NCBI GenBank assembly: GCA_020064725.1
Contig: JAGTWJ010000001.1
Coordinates: forward strand, 2,914,001-2,978,000
Source: Drechslerella dactyloides
Taxonomy: Eukaryota > Ascomycota > Orbiliomycetes > Orbiliales > Orbiliaceae
DNA: 64,000 nt
Direction: 5' to 3'
In this document: positions 58,735 through 64,000 of the stretch, piece by piece
How positions within the stretch are numbered: position 1 is the stretch's first letter
Layout of the letters: each line of letters opens with the position of its first letter
Program-made: the position numbers and the translations under genes
The notes under the pieces: model-generated
What the model saw: only the letters and a program-made list of their open reading frames with translations
Database searches by the model: none
What the model was told of the DNA's origin: nothing

Positions 58735-60220
58735 TGACTTCGATTGGCGACCTAGTCGTCGCTGGTACGGAGAGCTGGGGTTTGTGAATTGGGATTTAGA
58801 GTTCGGTCGGTACGCTCGAAGGTGGGAGAACTTCCTTAAGCTTCGACCGCGGGTGCCCCAGGCTTTAAATTTATAGCATTGCAATTAACGCTCAGGGTGG
58901 TACAAGCTGTCCAGCGCTAGCATCGTGCTGAGCCATCGCCGCTGTCTCGTCGCAGGAGATGTTGGATTGCAAGCTTCCGTTTCGGCTGCCTTGTTTCTGG
59001 GACTGGGTGAGACTATGCATGGATTGGGCAACCGATCGTGGACCTGGCGACCAGCCTGCGATCCTGCTCTCATGTGACGGTGCCTGCTGGCGGTCCTGCC
59101 GCGACGGTGGCCATTGCACAATGGTCCTGCATGAATTGGGGTGGCATGTTCTCGAGAAAATTTGCTGTGGAACGGCGACTTGTCGTGGAATGTAGAGGCC
59201 TGTCGAGAGGTTAGTCAAGTCGCGATGCCGAGGATGGCGGGTGGCATCGCCAACTTACCTAACGAACGTTATGCAGGTTGCAGTTGTTGGAGTGAAGTGC
59301 GGCCGTGGTTCCACCAGTCGGAGCGCTGCAATTTATCTCAACAGGCACCTGCAGCCACCGCTGTGGGCCCTTCCACTCGCGTCGTGAGCATCGCATCACA
59401 GCTTCAGTCTTATCGGAACATCTCAACCGGGCCTCTCGCTGCCAAGTCATCGCGCAGATAAGGCAAGCCCGCAGCCGATCGAGTGGATACCGTACGTATT
59501 CCAGGGGTCCCTTCATTTCCCACCACCCGAGCTGATGTTTGATTTCACGAGACAGCCGAATGCAACAGCGTCAGGACCTCCAATTGCGCCACTTACGATT
59601 GCAATTGATGCCAGCCTCGATCGATTGAAGCTTGAAAATGCCCTCCAAGAGAGAGAGAGGCTCATCGTACCCAGCTCCCTCATGGGCGAGACTGGCGATG
59701 CTTACGCCGCCCGACCGGGTTCCTCTCACGCAGGACCCGCGATCGAATCGAGAAGGCGCGGCCTCCTGAGCCCGGTCAAACAGGAAAACTCTCGGAGAAA
59801 ATGCATGCGACCCAGCGGCCGCTGACTGGCTGGTGCAGGGACCCGCCCGTCGACTGGCCAGCGATGCCTGCCCGCGCATGCAGTCCAGCGCGACTGGCCG
59901 ATTGATTACGCTTCGAGGAAGCGACTTTCCAACTGCAATATCGGCTGGTGGTTACATCCTCATTTACTACTTCAGGCGGGCCTCCCGCCTCTGTGGTGCC
60001 TGCCCTTTTCGACTTCTCCATCTCCCAGCCAGCTGCCCGGCCGCCAGGTCAACCCTTCTCGAGATCTTGGACCGTTCGATTCGCTCGCTCGTTCACCGTC
60101 GCTCGCTGATTGCAATTACATAATTACCTGCCCGAACGCCCGCCATTGTCGCTCGCTAGCCGTTCAAGTCGGATTCAGATTCAGCCTCTTCCTGTTTTCA
60201 TCCTTCCACTACCGTACGCG
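58735..60220. other. divergent intergenic region, no supported gene
   Basis: 1.5 kb shared upstream region of the permease (leftward) and the GPI-protein gene (rightward). Overlapping frames on both strands lack domains. The last 300 bp are C/T-rich, as expected for a leader. Apart from the permease TATA element I see no clear motif. Confidence 0.6.
58864..58875 (-). promoter_or_regulatory. TATA box of the alpha-glucoside permease
   Basis: TATAAATTTAAA on the minus strand, 130 bp upstream of the chosen ATG at 58734. This spacing supports that start over the upstream frame. Confidence 0.55.
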
Positions 60221-61267
60221 ATGCTGTCCTCGCCTGCCCGCTTGCTGGCCCTTGGCGCCGCCTGTGCGAGCCTCTTCTCGTCGCGCGCACTGGCTCTCGA
60301 CTGTCCCCGCGGCGGCGTCTCGAACACCACAGCCGTCCGGTGCGTTTACATCCTTCCTTCTTGAATAGCTTTTCAAATACTTCCCCCAAATGCAGTATAT
60401 ACCATCGGCAAGTGCCGCTCGAGAACCTGGGTCGCAAAACCAATTGGTGATATGAAACCCGCCGCATGTCATGCGCACATGCATGCAAACATGCATCGCA
60501 TCTACATCCACACGCGTCTACGCCGACACATGCTAACATGAGGAGGAGGAGGAGCGCCACGCAGGAAAACCTACCCGGTACCCGCAATCGCAATCTACCC
60601 GCTCGTCGGCGACTTTTTCAACACCAAATGGTCGACCCTCTACTCCTTCAACTACACCGGCAACACCCACCCAGCGCTCCCCGCGAACGCCTCGTCCTCC
60701 GATGACACGCCGCCGCCGGTGCCCAACGCCACCCGCGTGATCGTCTGGGGCGGCTTCGAGTTCAAGGAACGCCTCATCTTCATCAACGACACGGACCCAG
60801 CGCGCTTCTTCGACCTGCGCTGGAACCTGACCAACCCGCCCGTGTCGAAGGACTACGTCCCGCTGATCATCGACGCCTACATCCAGGACTTCAAGTTCAC
60901 ATCTAGCTGCGACGATGAGGCCGCGCTGCTCGAGTGGACGGTGGAGTACTGCGCCAACGACCAGGCTGCCGGGTGGGATCTGTTCCAGAACACGACGCTG
61001 CTGCAGGCGGATAACCTTGCCATGGCGCTGAACGTCTCCGGCGCGGCCAACGGTACGTGGGATGTCGGCTGCGCGATCCCAACGAGCACGAGTGCGAGTT
61101 CGACGAGCGCGGCGACGGGCACGTCGACGGACGGGTTTGGCGTGACGACGACGACGGGCGCGCGGAGGACGAGTACAGGGTCGCCGAATGCGGCGATGGC
61201 GATGGCGACGGCGGCGCCGTATGGAGGTGCGCTGGCGCTGTTGATGGCGGCCGCAGTGGTTCTGTAG
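60221..61267 (+). CDS. GPI-anchored cell-surface protein
   Basis: Two exons, 60221-60339 and 60565-61267, 273 residues. The intron is long for this window (225 nt: GTGCGT, TGCTAACATG, CGCAG) and phase 2. The signal peptide is MLSSPARLLALGAACASLFS with cleavage probably after ALA near LDC. The ectodomain has four cysteines and many N-glycosylation sequons (NTT, NYT, NAS, NAT, NDT, NLT, NTT, NVS, NGT). Blocks such as IVWGGFEFKERLIFINDTDP and YIQDFKFTSSCDDE suggest a beta-rich fold. A Ser/Thr-rich linker (TSTSASSTSAATGTSTDG) is followed by a C-terminal hydrophobic stretch GGALALLMAAAVVL after small residues, the usual GPI-attachment signal. No named family recognised. Likely on the plasma membrane or cell wall; function unknown. 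Confidence 0.82.
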
Positions 61268-61746
61268 GACTTCCTCCGTCCGTTCTTCTTTCGCCCTCCT
61301 TTTGGCCTCTTCGGGAAATACGTGGCACGGCTAGTCTTGGAGGTTCTTTTCTTCTTTGGGTTTCTTCACGAGGTATGCTTGTTGGAATATACAGATAGAT
61401 GTAATCGTATACCTCCGCGAGGCCGTCCGCCATGATTCGATGCACTCTTTCAAATCTATAGATTTATCCCAACCGATTCTTTTCCCCTGTATCATATAAT
61501 TTTCAAATAGCCCTAGCCACAAAAAGTACAAGGTAACTAGGCAGGCTTTACGATCAACTTCCTCTTGCGGCAACCGAAGCCGTGCTTCCTACCCCGCACC
61601 TCATCATAAAACAAAACACAATTCTATCGCAACTTTGAAGGCTTTACACAAAACATTCTCTAATTCGGGTAGTCCAATTTGCACCGCTGCTTTTTCATAA
61701 TTTCACTTTCTCAGAGCTCATATATCATCGACGTTAGCCCGACATA
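61268..61746. other. intergenic, AT-rich
   Basis: 479 bp upstream of the aldolase gene. One CCAAT pentamer lies near 61673; no match to the galacturonate-response consensus was seen. Confidence 0.55.
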
Positions 61747-62700
61747 ATGCATCATAGATTTAAGGTCCCCAGCGCTGGAGTCTGGTGCCCCGCAGTAACT
61801 TTTTTCGACCCGAGCACTGGAGCCCTTGATATCGACTCACAGGAAACCTACTTCAAATATCTTTCTACTTCGGGACTGACTGGTCTTATTGTGCTCGGTT
61901 CCAACGCAGAAGCGTTTCTCCTAACTCGTGAAGAGCGAATAACTCTCATGAAAGCGGCTAGAAAAGCTGTTGGCCCCGACTACCCTCTCATCTGTGGTGT
62001 TAGCGGCTTCTCCGTTGTCCAAACTTTAGAATACATTTCCGATGCTGTCGATGCAGGAGCCGACTTTGGTTTGCTACTCCCAGCGGCATACTACGGCGCT
62101 GCGGCAACCACAAAGGATGTCGTGAAGGGATTCTATGACGAGGTTGCACAAAAGAGCGAGCTACCGATTGTGATTTACAACTTCCCAGGTATATGCAACG
62201 GTGTGGATCTCGACTCCGACACCATAGCAGCAATCGCCAAGAGTAACCCAGGGAAAATCGTAGGCGTCAAGTTGACCTGCGGGAGCGTTGCCAAAATCAC
62301 AAGACTCACTGCGCAGCTTTCATCGGAGGTGTTTTCAACATTCGGTGGGCAATCAGATTTCTTAATCGGTGGACTCGCGGTCGGGAGCGCAGGATGCGTA
62401 GCTGCTTTCTCGAATGTATTCCCCAAAACAATATCGAGGATCTATGAGCTGTATACGGGTGGAAAGGTGTCCGAGGCGTTGGAGCTGCACAGGAAAGCAG
62501 CCTTAGCTGAACCTCCGATTAAGTCGGGGATCGCAAGTACAAAGTATGCTGTCAGCCAGTACAGTGCAAAAGATGCTGGGATTGAGAACGCGGAAGAGAA
62601 ATTGAAGCCTAGGAAGCCATATTTACCGGTTAATAGCAGCGTGAAAGACACAGTGAGGATGGCGATGGATGATTTGGCCAAAATTGAGAGAGGTATTTAG
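61747..62700 (+). CDS. 2-keto-3-deoxy-L-galactonate aldolase (DapA family)
   Basis: Splits L-threo-3-deoxy-hexulosonate into pyruvate and L-glyceraldehyde, the third step of fungal D-galacturonate (pectin) catabolism (LGA1 in Trichoderma, GaaC in Aspergillus). Single exon, 317 residues, the usual family length. The DHDPS/NAL TIM barrel is complete: TGLIVLGSNAEAFLLTREER at the substrate loop, catalytic Tyr144 in IYNFPGICNG, Schiff-base Lys175 in GVKLTCGS, then FGGQSDFLIGGLAVGSAGC and the helical C-terminus. The fungal LGA1 group shares the N-terminal VTFFDPSTGALDI and GVKLTCGSVAKITRL stretches, which points to this substrate rather than dihydrodipicolinate (fungi lack that lysine pathway). 4-Hydroxy-2-oxoglutarate aldolase is the main alternative. 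The reductase and dehydratase of the pathway are not in the window. Confidence 0.85.
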   Translation: MHHRFKVPSAGVWCPAVTFFDPSTGALDIDSQETYFKYLSTSGLTGLIVLGSNAEAFLLTREERITLMKAARKAVGPDYPLICGVSGFSVVQTLEYISDAVDAGADFGLLLPAAYYGAAATTKDVVKGFYDEVAQKSELPIVIYNFPGICNGVDLDSDTIAAIAKSNPGKIVGVKLTCGSVAKITRLTAQLSSEVFSTFGGQSDFLIGGLAVGSAGCVAAFSNVFPKTISRIYELYTGGKVSEALELHRKAALAEPPIKSGIASTKYAVSQYSAKDAGIENAEEKLKPRKPYLPVNSSVKDTVRMAMDDLAKIERGI

Positions 62701-63074
62701 TAGATAAATATCCTTTCAATATATGTATCCCATTTATGTATAAAGGTATCTTTAGGTTTGAGAACACAACTGATAGAACATTTAGAACATCCATCTCGGC
62801 ATAACTATCAAACATCTCCAACTAATTTGAGAAAGTCATAGCACAGTAGCTTGATTGAGTTTAACAGTGTACGCGCAGATAGGTTTAAGTAACAGGGAGG
62901 GGCGATAACTTTATCTATATTTACTAAACCGAATAAACTGCACGATACCATGTACAAAACCAAATACACCGTACATATACATATATAACCCACCCAAACC
63001 GTAAATGCCACCACGGGATACTTATACAAGAGATGTTGATATAACCCAGCATATCGTCCCGACGGTCGTAAAAC
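62701..63074. other. convergent intergenic region, AT-rich
   Basis: 374 bp between tail-to-tail genes, with TATA-rich sequence near 62975-62990. 3' UTRs expected; no other feature. Confidence 0.6.
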
Positions 63075-64000
63075 TCAATCCAGCACGGCCCCGTTGGCCC
63101 TCATTATCCGCTCCTGCACCGCAGCCACCGCATCGCCAACCGTATGCAGAAATACCTCCTCGTCAATCTCGACGATATCCGCCAGACCGTTCTTCTTCTC
63201 GTTCGGCTTCTCCGTCGCGGGCATACTCGAATACTCGACCCCGCGCATCCGCGCGAGACTCTCAAAGCTAACCGGCCTGCCCGGCTCCGGCCGCAGCATC
63301 TCGACGAGGGCACCGCCCGGTTTTAGAAACATCGCATGCGTGAATTCCGCGCCGGTGAGGCCGACGAGCACGTCTGTGGCCTGCACGAGCTGGATCTGCT
63401 GCGTGACGTTCATGGCGTCCACGTTGTGCGCGTAGACGTCGGCGGTGGGGAACGCCTGGTGCAGTCGTTTTATGATCTTCCGCTGGTGAAGGATCATGCG
63501 GTAGCGCGGCCGGATGAAGATGCTGACGCGGATGATCTTTTTCCAGCTGGGTTCCGGGGGGCCCTGGACGCCGTAGAAGGCGACGGCGCGGTCGACGAAG
63601 CTGTTGAGAAGGCTGGAGCGATCGCAGGTCTGCGAGCGCCAGTGGTCTTTCCAGAACGGGTGGCCGCCGCCGGCGAGGGGCAGGATCACGGACTTGTAGC
63701 AGCCGCGCGCGAGGGAGGTTGTGTTTGCGGGTGGGCGGCCGGTGACGAGGCGCCAGAGGTCGAAGATTGGGGAGGCGTGGAGTTCGGATGACATGTTTTC
63801 CATGTAGATTTGCACGTCGGTGCCGTCCCAGCTGTCGCCGCCGGGGAGCGTCGTCAGTCCGATCACGTCGCGGGCGGGTTTCGCCCGCCTGAGAATGTCG
63901 ATGGTCAGTCGCGCGGACCATATTTCCAGCATCGAGTGCCAGATGTCGCCGGTGCCCTCGAGCTTGACCACCATGATTGGCGGGTGGCATTCCCCGGCTT
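63075..64000 (-). CDS. GT61-family glycosyltransferase (EOGT-like), partial at right edge
   Basis: The frame is open from the stop at 63075 to the right edge, so the N-terminus lies outside; 308 codons are visible. It continues above the Met at 63974 as GECHPPIMVVKLEGTGDIWH, which matches the family lead-in, so that Met is internal. Family signatures: VVKLEGTGDIWHSMLEIWSA at the donor-binding part, SWKKIIRVSIFIRPRYRMIL (often 'ISR..RR'), and DVLVGLTGAEFTHAMFLKPG followed by GALVEMLRP, the D-x-hydrophobic-VG-x-HGA-like motif, here with Thr-Gly-Ala. GT61 enzymes transfer xylose or GlcNAc in the secretory pathway; a fungal member would be a type II Golgi protein, but the membrane anchor is not visible. 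No intron in the visible part. Acceptor unknown. Confidence 0.85.
   Translation of the reverse strand, partial: AGECHPPIMVVKLEGTGDIWHSMLEIWSARLTIDILRRAKPARDVIGLTTLPGGDSWDGTDVQIYMENMSSELHASPIFDLWRLVTGRPPANTTSLARGCYKSVILPLAGGGHPFWKDHWRSQTCDRSSLLNSFVDRAVAFYGVQGPPEPSWKKIIRVSIFIRPRYRMILHQRKIIKRLHQAFPTADVYAHNVDAMNVTQQIQLVQATDVLVGLTGAEFTHAMFLKPGGALVEMLRPEPGRPVSFESLARMRGVEYSSMPATEKPNEKKNGLADIVEIDEEVFLHTVGDAVAAVQERIMRANGAVLD

Noticed and set aside
58735..58884. N-terminal extension of the permease up to 58884
   Set aside because: It overlaps the TATA element at 58864-58875 and adds sequence unlike sugar permease N-termini.

Overview
The window comes from a filamentous ascomycete (Pezizomycotina). Genes are split by short introns of about 60-95 bp with GTAAGT/GTATGT-type donors, CTAAC/CTGAC branch sites and CAG/TAG acceptors. 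The gene set is typical of that group: a siderophore transporter, an alpha-glucoside permease, a galacturonate-pathway aldolase, a fungal SNF5, a BTB protein and F-box proteins. I cannot name the species. Gene models were built by hand from reading frame, splice signals and intron phase; no transcript data were available.

Layout. 1-1009: minus-strand frame running off the left edge, resembling the Gag-like ORF1 of Tad-type LINE elements. 2878-4586 (-): inositol-pentakisphosphate 2-kinase (IPK1). 5653-14477 (+): an accessory cluster of five same-strand genes, namely two related cysteine-poor secreted proteins, two paralogous cysteine-rich proteins with two F-box-like motifs each, and a third secreted protein. 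All three secreted proteins carry the signal peptide on a tiny first exon ended by a phase-2 intron. 15595-16533 (+): BTB/POZ protein. 16534-23065: a 6.5-kb gene desert rich in perfect palindromes. 23066-24912 (+): F-box-like protein with ZZ-like zinc modules. 26745-28872 (+): siderophore-iron transporter, with three exact matches to the iron-responsive GATA-factor consensus upstream. 29461-31552 (+): leukotriene-A4-hydrolase/aminopeptidase. 31881-34092 (-): conserved fungal protein of unknown function. 39309-41960 (+): SNF5 subunit of SWI/SNF. 46336-55113 (+): a six-exon gene for a 2,770-residue acidic Glu/Pro/Ala repeat protein with hydrophobic Gly/Ala segments and a hydrophobic, basic C-terminus. 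55676-56693 (+): gamma-glutamylcyclotransferase-fold protein with a repeat tail. 57079-58734 (-): MFS alpha-glucoside permease. 60221-61267 (+): GPI-anchored surface protein. 61747-62700 (+): 2-keto-3-deoxy-L-galactonate aldolase (LGA1/GaaC type). 63075-64000 (-): GT61-family glycosyltransferase, cut by the right edge.

Most genes are independent housekeeping or nutrient-uptake functions. Two regions look out of the ordinary: the secreted-protein/F-box cluster at 5.6-14.5 kb, which has the architecture of a lineage-specific accessory locus, and the giant acidic repeat protein at 46.3-55.1 kb, which looks like a membrane-anchored scaffold. No tRNA, rRNA, CRISPR or complete transposon was recognised.
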